Below are positions 49,809 through 58,551 of a stretch of DNA of 64,000 nt, one piece after another. Each line of letters opens with the position of its first letter. Within the stretch, counting starts at the first letter, position 1. Source of the stretch: CAWFKS01 sp963816435 (GTDB lineage Bacteria > Pseudomonadota > Alphaproteobacteria > Rhizobiales > Rhizobiaceae); contig CAWFKS010000010.1 of NCBI GenBank assembly GCA_963816435.1, positions 62,001 to 126,000 on the forward strand, in the 5' to 3' direction. A program made the position numbers and the translations under genes. The notes under the pieces are model-generated. The model was not told where the DNA came from and made no database searches. It worked only from the letters and a program-made list of their open reading frames with translations.

Positions 49809-50712
49809 TCATCCCGAGAACGATACCTGCGCCAGCCGCCATGCGCGGTCGGGCTTGCCCGGCCAGATCTTCTTCGAGATCGACGCCTCCTTCGGGCGGC
49901 CTCGCACCGGCGACCTCGACATAGATGTAGCGGCCGGATTCGCGCAGGCGCACCTCCGAATCCGGATAGTCGTTCTCCAGCTGCTCGATCAGCTTCCTGG
50001 CGTCCGGCGACGGCTTGTCGGAGCCGAGCGCCCGGGGCTCGCCGTCGAGCAGTTCCGCGGTGGCGATCTTCACCGCGCGATAGCCGTCGTGGACGATGTC
50101 GAGCGCGATGATCAGGGCCGCCGCGGAATCAGCCCACCACAGGCCGAACCCGACGCCGCCGATGCCAAATATCGCGGCCACGCCCGTCATCCAGTCGGCC
50201 TTCTGCATGAGCGCGTCGGTGTGCAGCACCTTGTCACTGAGCTTCTCAGCCACCGGCTGCTTGAGCCGGCCAAGGATGACCGGCGGCACGACCGAATAGA
50301 CGAGCGCGGCGATCATCAGCCAGCCCATCCAGAACTGCTGCCCGAACAGCTCCACAGGTCCGATCGTCGGATGCTCGGCGGCCAGCAGCTTGGAGCCGGA
50401 ATCGTAGATCAGATAGAGGCCCATGCCGACCAGCGCAGTGGCCGAGATCAGGAAGGCCATGCTGTTGACCCGGTCGAACCCGAAGGGGAAGCGCGGGGTG
50501 CGGTGCTTTCGCTCGAAATGCACCGAAATCAGGAACACGGCGGCAGGCACCAGCCCGAGCATGTCTTCCACCCAGGCGGATTTCATCGCCTCGCTGGAGC
50601 CCATGACCAGCGCCATCAGCAGCACGATCGAGGCCTGCCAGAAGATCGTCCACCATTCCAGCCGGATGGCGTGCTTCAGCGGCTTGGCGATTTCTTCGGG
50701 AACGCCCCTCAT
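49809..50712 (-). CDS. Cation diffusion facilitator transporter, one frameshift
   Basis: About 300-residue CDF/cation efflux protein with six membrane helices, from LEWWTIFWQASIVLLMALVMGSSEAMKSAWVEDML through DALMQKADWMTGVAAIFG, where HTDALMQKADW supplies metal ligands; then a cytoplasmic domain. An extra base near 49870 pushes the frame past the true end; corrected it ends IWPGKPDRAWRLAQVSFSG at 49809. Without correction the frame would overlap the YjbR gene on the other strand. Its ATG overlaps the preceding lipoprotein gene by ATGA. Confidence 0.85.
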
Positions 50713-51239
50713 GCCTTGCCTCCCCCGGCTTCACCTCCGTTCGCGGCGGCCGCTCCCGCGGGAGCCTCGATCGACGAACTCTGCCTCGCCGGCCCGGCGG
50801 ACCAGTCCTCCTTCATTGCCTTCTCCACCAGCATGTACCAACGGTTCTCGCCCCTGCGCAGCGCCGAGCGGATCACCGGCTCGTCGCCCTTGGGATCCTT
50901 CGCGACCGGCGACGAGCTGAGGACGACGCGCTTCGACCACGGAGACTTCTTGGCGAAGGCGCCGACCACAAGATCGAGTTCGCCGTTTTCCAGCCGCCGG
51001 AGCAACTGCTCCTCGTGGCCCTTCTCCAGGGCGAGCTGGACGCCGGCCTCGTCGGCGACGCTCTGCGCGGCCTGGCGCGCTGCCGCCTCGTCGTCGGTAC
51101 CGGCGACCAGGCCCGAGCGCAACGTGCCGCTGTCCATCACGTGCTCGGTGGTGTTTTCGACATCCATCGGATAGTTGCAGCCCGCCGCCGTGAGGCACAA
51201 CAAAAAGGCGGCGAGCATGCGCGCGGTTCTCGCTTGCAT
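50709..51239 (-). CDS. Solute-binding-domain lipoprotein upstream of the CDF transporter
   Basis: 176-residue protein with a lipobox (LTAAGC), so a lipoprotein of the periplasmic face. The rest resembles a small periplasmic solute-binding fold (GTLRSGLVAGTDDEAAARQAAQSVADEAGVQLA, then LELVVGAF-like). The ATG at 51239 has AAAGAGG upstream; a TTG at 51263 is less likely. The stop overlaps the CDF ATG, so the two are coupled, suggesting metal or organic-solute delivery to, or sensing for, the transporter. Confidence 0.7.
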   Translation of the reverse strand: MQARTARMLAAFLLCLTAAGCNYPMDVENTTEHVMDSGTLRSGLVAGTDDEAAARQAAQSVADEAGVQLALEKGHEEQLLRRLENGELDLVVGAFAKKSPWSKRVVLSSSPVAKDPKGDEPVIRSALRRGENRWYMLVEKAMKEDWSAGPARQSSSIEAPAGAAAANGGEAGGGKA

Positions 51240-51420
51240 CCTCTTTCCAATATTCCTGATCAAGACTGTGGGCGTTTAACGAGGCGAAACACGATGTGTT
51301 CCATCCCGCCGCAGTCCTGCCAGGCATCGCCATTGCGGTAAATCAACGTCGCGGGCGGTGACGCGCCTAGCCTGCACGCGCGGTGCCGATCGTCGTCGCC
51401 CGTAGCTAGGGACCAGGAAG

Positions 51421-51675
51421 ATGATGTGGGAATACGGACCGTATCACGGACCGGAAGGATGGAGTTCGATGCCGATGATGCTGTTCGGCGGAGTGTTCTG
51501 GGTGGTGCTTCTCGCGTTGATCGTGGCGGCCGTCGTCTGGTTCGGCCGCCACAACGGCCATCCGGGCAGGACCGGCCGCAGTGCCGCACTCGACATCCTC
51601 GAGGGGCGGTATGCGCACGGCGAAATAGAGCGCGACGAGTATCTGCAGAAGAAGCGCGACCTCAGCGGCAGCTAG
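51421..51675 (+). CDS. SHOCT-domain small membrane protein
   Basis: 84-residue protein: an N-terminal aromatic segment, one transmembrane helix (MLFGGVFWVVLLALIVAAVVWF) and a C-terminal SHOCT motif (ALDILEGRYAHGEIERDEYLQKKRDL). SHOCT proteins are small, often oligomeric, and common in proteobacteria; function unknown. Its end overlaps the convergent racemase gene by 14 bases. Confidence 0.85.
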   Translation: MMWEYGPYHGPEGWSSMPMMLFGGVFWVVLLALIVAAVVWFGRHNGHPGRTGRSAALDILEGRYAHGEIERDEYLQKKRDLSGS

Positions 51676-52414
51676 TCATCAGCCGCCCCACCTTGCGGCC
51701 GGCATCCTCGATCCCGGCGAGCCTCGCCATGTGCCAGGCGAGCACCTGATTGCTGGCCAGAACCGGCTTGCCCAGTTCCGCCTCCAGATCCTCGATGATG
51801 TCGAGCGTGCGCAGATTGGTGCACGACAGGAACACCGCCTCCACCTCCGGCCTTGCGCCGATCGCCAGCGCGGCGGCGCGGATCGCGTCGGGCGCGATGC
51901 GCGCCACCCGTGCCTCGACCTGCTCCTCGAACGAGCCGAACGCAGTGATCTCGAAACCGCCGTCGACGAGGGCACCGCGCAACGCGCCGGACACCTCCGC
52001 GACATAGGGCGACACCAGCCCGATGCGACGAACTTCCAGCGCGCGGCAGGCGGCCAGCACAGCCGTCAGCGGATCCGTCACCGCCCGGGTGCGCACAGCG
52101 CCCGACACAAGCGCTGCGACCTTCTGCGGCCCGATCACGGTCGCGCCCGACGTGCAGGCATAGCCGACCGCGCCGAAATCGACCGAAGGCGGCAGCAGCG
52201 CGGTCGCGGCGGGAAGAGCCGCCTCCATCGCCGCCAGCGTCTCGCCGGTGAGGTCGGCGCCGCTGGGAATCCGCGTCGTGTAGACCGCCACGTCGCCGGC
52301 CGGGAACAGCCTGCGGAAATCCTGCTCGATCACCTCGTCTGCCTGCAACACGATCAGCCCGATGCTGGCACGGGCGCCGATCGGTCCGGTGAGCGAATAG
52401 GCAAGCTTCTCCAT
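51662..52414 (-). CDS. Asp/Glu racemase-family protein (maleate isomerase/arylmalonate decarboxylase-like)
   Basis: 250-residue protein of the Asp/Glu racemase superfamily. The catalytic cysteines are in VGYACTSGATVIGP and VFLSCTNLRTLD. The closest recognised type is maleate cis-trans isomerase/arylmalonate decarboxylase, a family also seen as EutA in ectoine catabolism. Last gene of a four-gene operon. No exact substrate can be assigned. Confidence 0.75.
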   Translation of the reverse strand: MEKLAYSLTGPIGARASIGLIVLQADEVIEQDFRRLFPAGDVAVYTTRIPSGADLTGETLAAMEAALPAATALLPPSVDFGAVGYACTSGATVIGPQKVAALVSGAVRTRAVTDPLTAVLAACRALEVRRIGLVSPYVAEVSGALRGALVDGGFEITAFGSFEEQVEARVARIAPDAIRAAALAIGARPEVEAVFLSCTNLRTLDIIEDLEAELGKPVLASNQVLAWHMARLAGIEDAGRKVGRLMTSCR

Positions 52415-52418
52415 CGTC

Positions 52419-53585
52419 CTAACCAAGCACCGGCAGGGCGGCCGGCGCTCGCGGCGTCAGCAGCCGCGCCCCCTCCCCCTCTATCACGACGTTTTCCTCC
52501 GCCACCATGATGCGACCGCGGGACAACTCCACCCCCGGCTCCAGCGTCAGCACCATGCCGGGCCGCAGCTCGGTGTCGTCGGCCGGGATCAGCGACGGCC
52601 ATTCGGTGAGCTGGATGCCGAGGCCGTGGCCGTAGCGGCCTCCGCCCGGTGTGGCGCCGAAGCTGGCGATCGCGGCGTGCATGGCTCGGAAAAGGTCGGC
52701 AGCGGTGGCGCCGGGGCGCGCGGCCGAAAGTCCGGCATCGACGGCGGCAAACAGCGCCTCGTGTGCGCGGGCGGCAGCCGCGGAGGGCGGCCCGATCGAG
52801 AAATTGCGGTCGAAGTCGCAGAAATATCCGTCGTGGACGACGCCGGTATCGAGCATCAGCACGTCGCCTGGAGCCAAGGGTTCGGGAGAGGCGGGCGAGA
52901 TGACGTCGGCGTAGCCATCCGGACCAGCCCCGCCGGCGAGATAGGCGACCCAGTCCGCGCCCTCCTGCAGGCAGGCGATCTGGAAATCGCGGAAGACGCG
53001 CTCCAGCGGCTTGCCCGCAGCGGCAAGCTCCGGCACCCGAGCGAAGGCGCGCGCCGCGATTGCGCAGGCCGCCTCGATCTTGGCGAGTTCGGCCGGCGAT
53101 TTCACCTCGCGCACGCGGCGCACCGTCGAGGTCGCATCGGCGAAGCCGCGCGGCGCGATCCGGCGCTTCAGTTCGGCGAAGTCGCCGAGCGGCATTCTGA
53201 GATGCGTCTCGTGATCCATCGGCAGGCCGATCGTCGCGTGTTCGGGCGTGAGGTCGGCGATGGCGGCGCCCAGCAGCGACACGCCGTCGTCCGCCAGATC
53301 GGGAGACGGCCAGGTGCGGATGTCGGTGAGCCAGCCGCGCGCCATCAGCGCGGCGCCGATTTCCGGGATCACCGCGACCGGCTCGCCCCGCGCGGGCACG
53401 ACGACGAACCAGGGCCGCGTCGGACTTTCCCAGAAGCGGGTGAGGAAGCCGGTCACGTAACGCACGTCCGGCTCGGTTGTGAGCAGCAGCGCGTCGAGCC
53501 CGACCTTCGCCATTTCCGCCTGCAGCGCCCCGGTGCGGCGGACGAACTCGTCCCGCCCGAAGCCGCGCGGCGGAAACGCCGTCAT
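52419..53585 (-). CDS. M24-family metallopeptidase (Xaa-Pro/ectoine hydrolase-like)
   Basis: 388-residue pita-bread-fold hydrolase. An N-terminal creatinase-like domain precedes the catalytic half, in which metal ligands are visible as MLDTG, DFDRNF, GHGLGIQ, TLEPGVELS and VAEENV. M24 enzymes split X-Pro bonds, creatine or ectoine-type amides. It is 4 bases before the racemase-like gene and overlaps the PLP enzyme end by 4 bases, a strongly coupled operon. Confidence 0.85.
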   Translation of the reverse strand: MTAFPPRGFGRDEFVRRTGALQAEMAKVGLDALLLTTEPDVRYVTGFLTRFWESPTRPWFVVVPARGEPVAVIPEIGAALMARGWLTDIRTWPSPDLADDGVSLLGAAIADLTPEHATIGLPMDHETHLRMPLGDFAELKRRIAPRGFADATSTVRRVREVKSPAELAKIEAACAIAARAFARVPELAAAGKPLERVFRDFQIACLQEGADWVAYLAGGAGPDGYADVISPASPEPLAPGDVLMLDTGVVHDGYFCDFDRNFSIGPPSAAAARAHEALFAAVDAGLSAARPGATAADLFRAMHAAIASFGATPGGGRYGHGLGIQLTEWPSLIPADDTELRPGMVLTLEPGVELSRGRIMVAEENVVIEGEGARLLTPRAPAALPVLG

Positions 53586-54655
53586 GGCGCCTCGGCCCCT
53601 TCCGACAGGATCACCAGCACGCGCGACGACGCGACGAGCCCCAGTTCCCTCGTCTCCGGCCCCGGAGCAAGCAGCGGCGCGGTGCCGGCTCCGCCGGACG
53701 GCGTGGTGGCCAGCCCCGCCCCGGAAAGCACGGCGACGGCATCGGCGGCCTGCTGCTCGGTGATCGTGACGAAGAAATCCGCGTCGCGGGCAAGGCCGGC
53801 GAGCGCGATCATCGACGGTTCCTTGCAGTCGAGACGCCCCATCGCCGAGACAGGGCCGTCGGCGGTGACGATGCGTCCGGCGCGGATGCTCTCGATCAGC
53901 GCGGGGGCGGCCTCCGGCTCGACCACGACGATGGTCGGGGCATCACCCCAGGCCGCGCGCAGATGCGCGGCGACGGCGGCGGCGAGCCCGCCGACGCCCG
54001 CCTGCAGGAAGACATGGGTTGGCGGTTCGGCCATCGAGGCGACGATCTCCGCGCTCATCGCCAGATAGCCTTCCATGACCCGGCGCGGCATCTCGGTGTA
54101 GCCCGGCCAGGACGAATCCGACAGCAGCGTCCAGCCATTGTCCGCCGCTTCCCGTTCGGCGGCAGACATGCTCGCCTCGTAGGTGGCGCCCTCGCGCACC
54201 ACGCGCGCGCCCTTTGCCCTCAGCCGTTCGGCGAAGGCCTCCGGGACGCCCTCTGCCAGGTAGATGACGGCCGTGGCGCCGAACACGCGGGCGCCCGCGG
54301 CCACCGACAGGCCGTGATTGCCGGCGCTCGCGGCGACATAGGTGTTGTCGCGCAGCGTCGTCGCGTCGGGCGCGTCGGAGGCGGCGACCGCGTCGAGCGC
54401 GATGGCATAGGCGGCACCCAGCGCCTTGAAGCTGCCGAGCCCCATGCGCCCGCGCTCGTCCTTGACGAAAAATTCGGCGACGCCGGCCCTGGCCGCAAGG
54501 TCGGGGCGCGAGGACAGCGGCGTTTCGGCGGCACGCGGGCAGCGCGCCAGAAGTGCCGCGACGCGCGCGGCGTCGGTGCTCGGCATGATTTGCGCTTCGC
54601 CGGCGGCAGGCGGCAGGCCCTTGCCGCGGAACGGGTTCTTCAGGATCGCCGTCAC
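53582..54655 (-). CDS. PLP-dependent diaminopropionate ammonia-lyase-like enzyme
   Basis: 357-residue fold-type II PLP enzyme. The PLP lysine is in RMGLGSFKALGAAYA, the asparagine loop in SAGNHGLSVAAGARVFG, and GRLDCKEPS is typical of diaminopropionate ammonia-lyase (DpaL). The GTG start overlaps the EamA stop by 4 bases (GTGA), supporting the N terminus TAILKNPFRGKGLPP. EutB-like threonine dehydratases differ in this region, so a DpaL-type activity (2,3-diaminopropionate or a D/L-serine analogue) is the better guess. Confidence 0.8.
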   Translation of the reverse strand: MTAILKNPFRGKGLPPAAGEAQIMPSTDAARVAALLARCPRAAETPLSSRPDLAARAGVAEFFVKDERGRMGLGSFKALGAAYAIALDAVAASDAPDATTLRDNTYVAASAGNHGLSVAAGARVFGATAVIYLAEGVPEAFAERLRAKGARVVREGATYEASMSAAEREAADNGWTLLSDSSWPGYTEMPRRVMEGYLAMSAEIVASMAEPPTHVFLQAGVGGLAAAVAAHLRAAWGDAPTIVVVEPEAAPALIESIRAGRIVTADGPVSAMGRLDCKEPSMIALAGLARDADFFVTITEQQAADAVAVLSGAGLATTPSGGAGTAPLLAPGPETRELGLVASSRVLVILSEGAEAP

Positions 54656-55092
54656 GATCTCTGCGCGACCAGCACCGCGCCGGCGGCAATCAGCGCAATG
54701 CCGAACCAGTTGGCCAGCGACAGTTTCTCGCGCAGGAAGAACACCGCGATCAGCGCCACGAACACCACCGACAATTTGTCGATCGGCTGCACGCGGGCGA
54801 CGTCGCCGAGCTTTATGGCGCGGAAATAGCAGAGCCAGGAAAGCCCGGTCGCCAGCCCCGACAGCACCAGGAACAGCCAGCTGCGGCCGGCGATGGTGCC
54901 CGGCGCCTGCCACTGGCCGGTGGCCGCGACGATGGCGCCGGCAAAGATGACGATGACGATGGTGCGCACGAAGGTGGCGAGGTCGGAATTGACGTTCTCG
55001 ACGCCGATCTTGGCGAGGATCGCCGTCATCGCGGCGAACAGCGCCGACATCAGCGCCCAGAACTGCCACTGGGCGAGTATCGCCTTGGTCAT
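54652..55092 (-). CDS. EamA-family small drug/metabolite transporter
   Basis: 146-residue inner-membrane protein with four to five hydrophobic helices of the EamA (DMT) superfamily: QFWALMSALFAAMTAILAKIG, then DKLSVVFVALIAVFFLREKLS. Single EamA domain, likely acting as a dimer. First gene of the operon with the DpaL-like, M24 and racemase-like genes; probably an importer or exporter of their substrate. Confidence 0.85.
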   Translation of the reverse strand: MTKAILAQWQFWALMSALFAAMTAILAKIGVENVNSDLATFVRTIVIVIFAGAIVAATGQWQAPGTIAGRSWLFLVLSGLATGLSWLCYFRAIKLGDVARVQPIDKLSVVFVALIAVFFLREKLSLANWFGIALIAAGAVLVAQRS

Positions 55093-55165
55093 GCCCGTCC
55101 CCTCCGCTTGCCGGCGGCACCAGCATAGCGGGGTCAGCCGTGAGGGGAAGGGGTCCAGGCTCCGT

Positions 55166-55438
55166 TCAGCCGGCGGGCACCTGCTGGTGAACCGGGACGA
55201 AGCCGAGCAGCACCGCGGCCTCCTTGATCAGCCTCACCAGGTCGTCCGAACGGTGCATCTCGGGATATTCGACGAGAATGCTGTCCCGCACCCTGGAAAC
55301 CGCCACGATCAATTCCCGGCTGTTCTCGACGACGGCCCTCAACACGGCGGCGTTGAAGCGGCTGGTCCTGCCGCAACGGCCGTCGGCGGCGACAAGGTTC
55401 CCGGCCTCGGCAAGCGAGGTGCGATCGACGTACATCAT
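55166..55438 (-). CDS. Hypothetical protein
   Basis: 90-residue soluble protein starting MMYVDRTSLAEAG. Predicted helical; the basic and hydrophobic pattern suggests a folded small domain. No family recognised. The ribosome binding site is poor (GGGGATTGG). Convincing codon usage but no firm evidence of function. Confidence 0.55.
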   Translation of the reverse strand: MMYVDRTSLAEAGNLVAADGRCGRTSRFNAAVLRAVVENSRELIVAVSRVRDSILVEYPEMHRSDDLVRLIKEAAVLLGFVPVHQQVPAG

Positions 55439-55732
55439 CAGGCCCAATCCCCGTTACTCGTGACATTCAGGTAGATTGCCAAGTGACATCGAACCCGGTC
55501 CGCCCGGAAAGGACAACGAAAAAAGGTTAAACCGCAGGTTCCGCCGGCGGCGCGCCCCGCGAAACCATGCCTGGATTTGCAGAAGGCTCGAGACTCATGC
55601 CGGAAAGGTTCCGTTAACCTTGCGCATCGGCCCTGCAGGGCCTGCCTTAACTTGCGCGCCAGCGTGCCGCGGTCGTCCGAGCCCGCCGTGATGAAGGACG
55701 GCGCGTTCGGCGCAGCCCGACGCAGGGAGGGT

Positions 55733-55758
55733 CCGGCGGCGGCCGCGGCCGCCGCCGG
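55733..55758. repeat. Perfect 26-bp GC palindrome downstream of the gene at 55766
   Basis: A perfect 26-bp palindrome (13-bp arms, starting CCGGCGGCGG) lies right after the stop of the gene at 55766. It may act as a transcription terminator without a T-tract or as a protein-binding site. The rest of 55439-55765 shows no convincing gene. Confidence 0.5.
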
Positions 55759-55765
55759 CGCGGCC

Positions 55766-56200
55766 TCAGGAGACCTTTATCCAGCCGGTTTCGTCCATGT
55801 TCCTCATGAAATGCAGGATGGAGGCCGCGCGGTCGAACGTGGCGTCGGCGATGCCGCCGCCGCAGGTGACGCGGTCGGCGTCCCAGTCGATGGTCATGTG
55901 GCACTGCCCGTCCTTGCGGCAGGTCAGGTGCCGGCAGCGGCGCGGCGCGCCGGTGTCGGTGTTGGCGGTGCGGAACATGATCAGGAAGGTGCGCAGCGCC
56001 TCGTAGGAGGCGTCGTTCACCATCATCTCGAAGAACAGCTCGCCGCCGCTCTTGTGCCCGTTCGCGGCCGTCTGCCTGCCTGCGCTCGAAGGCGCGGCGT
56101 TCGGGGAGCCGGCTTCTTTCGCGCCGGGCTTCCTCGCCCTGTTCTTCTTCACGCGCTTCGTCGCGGGGGTGTTTTCGTTGGTCTCGTCGCGGTCGGTCAT
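55766..56200 (-). CDS. Hypothetical protein with cysteine cluster
   Basis: 144-residue protein: an acidic-then-basic N-terminal segment (KRVKKNRARKPGAKE), a middle domain (GELFFEMMVNDASYEALRTFLIMF) and a four-cysteine region (RRCRHLTCRKDGQCH and later TCGGG) that could bind metal. Ends in MRNMDETGWIKVS. No family recognised. Confidence 0.6.
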   Translation of the reverse strand: MTDRDETNENTPATKRVKKNRARKPGAKEAGSPNAAPSSAGRQTAANGHKSGGELFFEMMVNDASYEALRTFLIMFRTANTDTGAPRRCRHLTCRKDGQCHMTIDWDADRVTCGGGIADATFDRAASILHFMRNMDETGWIKVS

Positions 56201-56867
56201 GTCGGGGCCTATTCCTGGTTCGGGGGTTGGGGCGTCGACGGGGCGCGCGGAGACGCGACCCGCGCGCCGTGGTGACAGGCGGGAGCCGGACGCAGGGTTC
56301 GCGCCAGTCTCTTGTTGTTGTTGCGGCGCGAATTCCTGCGTCCGCCGGCAGTCTGCCCCGCGTCCGGGAGCGGAGGTTTCACGCTCCGCAAGCCGTCGGC
56401 AGGACCCGGGTCTACCGCTCTGCGAGACCATGCCACCGTAGCATGGCCGACCCGGTGCCGCCGTCCTCCCCGAGCATCCGGTTCATGACCCGGGCTCCCG
56501 TGAGAACGGTGAGGGGATTATGCGGGAGGTGGAAAAGAGGGGGATAGATTTGGGGCGAAAAAGTGCGGGGAGGTGCGGAAATGGTGGGGTTTCGGAAGGT
56601 GGCCGCCGAAGAAGTATACACGACATTCCTTGGCATAAGGGATGGCCGAGATGGGTCGTGTCCGAAGCAGTACGTTTGGCGGGCCGCTGGTAGACTCACG
56701 CGGCCGGTTCCGACCCCATTTCTGCCATTAGCGTGGGCGCTGAGATGTCCCGATACCAGACCTTGAAAATATCCGCCGGAATCAGCAACGCCTGTTGCAA
56801 AAGCCGCATGCAGCCGGTCAGCGTACAGCCACGCCAAGATGCAGAGTCCGATCGCCGGAGTTAGATC
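56201..56867. other. 667-base stretch without a recognised gene
   Basis: This leader of the amidase gene falls in GC content after about 56500. A minus-strand frame (56412-56837) starts MAWLYADRLHAAFATGVADSG but has no homology pattern and may be a remnant. No promoter or terminator of note could be assigned. Confidence 0.4.
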
Positions 56868-58298
56868 GTGTCCAATACGTCGCCGTTAGAACTTGATCTA
56901 AAGCAGCTATCCCAAGCAATCATCGACAGGCAGTGGAGCGCCCGCGAAGTTGTCGAGGCATCGATAGCTCGCGTAGAAGCTGTTGATCGCGATCTGCATG
57001 CATTTTGCACACTGGATGATACGGCCATCGAGCAGGCTCAAGAGATCGATCGCCGCCTTGCCGGTGGGTTGCCCGTAGGCCCTTTGGCAGGTGTCCCTGT
57101 TGCCGTGAAAGACCTGATCTCCACGCGGGGCTTGCGGACGACTTTCGGTTCGCGCCTCTACGCCGACTTTGTTCCCGAACAGGATGACATCGTGGTCGAG
57201 CGCCTCAAGTCGGCGGGAGCGATCATTGTTGGAAAGACGAACACGTCAGAGTTTGGATATGGCGGTATCGGTCACAACCACGTTTTTCCCACAACACGGA
57301 ATCCCTGGAATACGGCGCTGACTTCTGGCGGCTCCAGTGCCGGTTCGGCAGCCGCAGTCGCAGCTCGGATGGTTCCCCTGGCCTTGGGAAGCGACGGTGG
57401 CGGGTCGATACGCATCCCTGCGTCCTTATCAGGCGTCTTCGGAATGAAGCCGTCCTGGGGTCGTGTTCCATTGTTTCCGGGTTGCAGGGACGAACGCTAT
57501 CCCGGTCAGTCCGGCTGGGAGTCGCTTGAACATATTGGTCCGCTGACCCGCACCGCAGCCAACGCGGCATTTGCTCTGTCGGTCATCAGCGGTCCCTCTC
57601 CTCTCGACAGGCATTCAATTCCTTCTGAGGCCGAGGATTGGATTTTGAAAGACCTCGGGGCGATGCAGGGCGCTCGCATTGCCTATTCCAGCGATCTTGG
57701 CTTTGCCGTCGTCGATCCCGAGATAGGCGCTGCATTCGAGGATGCCATCCAGCAATTGAAGTCAGTGATAGGTTCTGTTGAATGCGCCTATCCCGCCGTT
57801 GGTAACACCGAAGGCCTTCTCGATACGCTCGTTGCTCTCGAAACGGACCGGGTCGGACTGAAGGCCATGTCATCTGATCGAGGTATCGAACTGGATGGTT
57901 GGGTCGGAAGTATTCTCGACCGCACTTGGAGTGCAGACCAGTTCACTGCGGCGCTCATGGAGCGGAAGCGCGTTACCAACATTACCGCTCTGTTCATGAG
58001 CGAGTTCGACTTCCTCCTGACTCCCTCTACCGCAACCGGCGCTTTCGCCGCGGACACCTACGGCCCGGCGGAAATTGGGGGGCAATTGCTTCCGCCGTCC
58101 GCATGGGTTCCTTTCTCGGCCCTGGCAAACTTCACTGGACTGCCGGCTGCCTCGGTTCCGATTGGCTTTACCGCAGATGGTCGTCCTATCGGCCTTCAGA
58201 TCATGGGGCGTCATCTGGACGATAGGGGAGTGCTTTCCCTGTCTGCGGTGATCGAGATGCTCTTCCAGCATGACCGCTGGCCTGGCCCAGCTCTATGA
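56868..58298 (+). CDS. Amidase-signature hydrolase
   Basis: 476-residue amidase. The Ser-cisSer-Lys triad is visible as Lys in VAVKDLIS, cis-Ser in GGSSAGSAAAVA and nucleophile Ser in GSDGGGSIRIPAS. It hydrolyses an amide to acid and ammonia; substrate unknown. The start is GTG at 56868, with GGAG 8 bases upstream. Its codon use is less GC-biased than its neighbours, and it is followed by a clean intrinsic terminator, so it may be a horizontally acquired gene. Confidence 0.85.
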   Translation: MSNTSPLELDLKQLSQAIIDRQWSAREVVEASIARVEAVDRDLHAFCTLDDTAIEQAQEIDRRLAGGLPVGPLAGVPVAVKDLISTRGLRTTFGSRLYADFVPEQDDIVVERLKSAGAIIVGKTNTSEFGYGGIGHNHVFPTTRNPWNTALTSGGSSAGSAAAVAARMVPLALGSDGGGSIRIPASLSGVFGMKPSWGRVPLFPGCRDERYPGQSGWESLEHIGPLTRTAANAAFALSVISGPSPLDRHSIPSEAEDWILKDLGAMQGARIAYSSDLGFAVVDPEIGAAFEDAIQQLKSVIGSVECAYPAVGNTEGLLDTLVALETDRVGLKAMSSDRGIELDGWVGSILDRTWSADQFTAALMERKRVTNITALFMSEFDFLLTPSTATGAFAADTYGPAEIGGQLLPPSAWVPFSALANFTGLPAASVPIGFTADGRPIGLQIMGRHLDDRGVLSLSAVIEMLFQHDRWPGPAL

Positions 58299-58327
58299 GC
58301 TTCCGGTAATCCGATAAACTTCGCAGA

Positions 58328-58348
58328 AGGGCCGCTATGCGGCTTTTT
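58328..58348 (+). terminator. Rho-independent terminator after the amidase
   Basis: GCCGC-TAT-GCGGC hairpin followed by TTTTT, about 30 bases after the amidase stop. Confidence 0.8.
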
Positions 58349-58551
58349 GGCTGGAAACCCGCCAGTCCGCTTCCCACCCCCTTCTTGCCGGATAGCCGAG
58401 TTACTCCCGCAGCCTTAGAGCTTGAGACTGTCTAGAACGCCATGCACTAAGTCCCCTCAGCCGCTCGGCTAAGCTTGAGGTATCCGTCGGTCGGGCTATT
58501 CCTTGGGTGCGTCTGGGAGACATCCTACTCGCCATGCGCGCCGAAAAACCC

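Noticed and set aside
51662..54655. Naming the operon genes eutA, eutD, eutB
   Set aside because: Only some families match; the lyase looks DpaL-like and eutC/eutE are absent, so the names would overstate the evidence.
56412..56837. 141-codon minus-strand frame in the amidase leader
   Set aside because: No recognisable motif or ribosome binding site; composition suggests chance or an old remnant.
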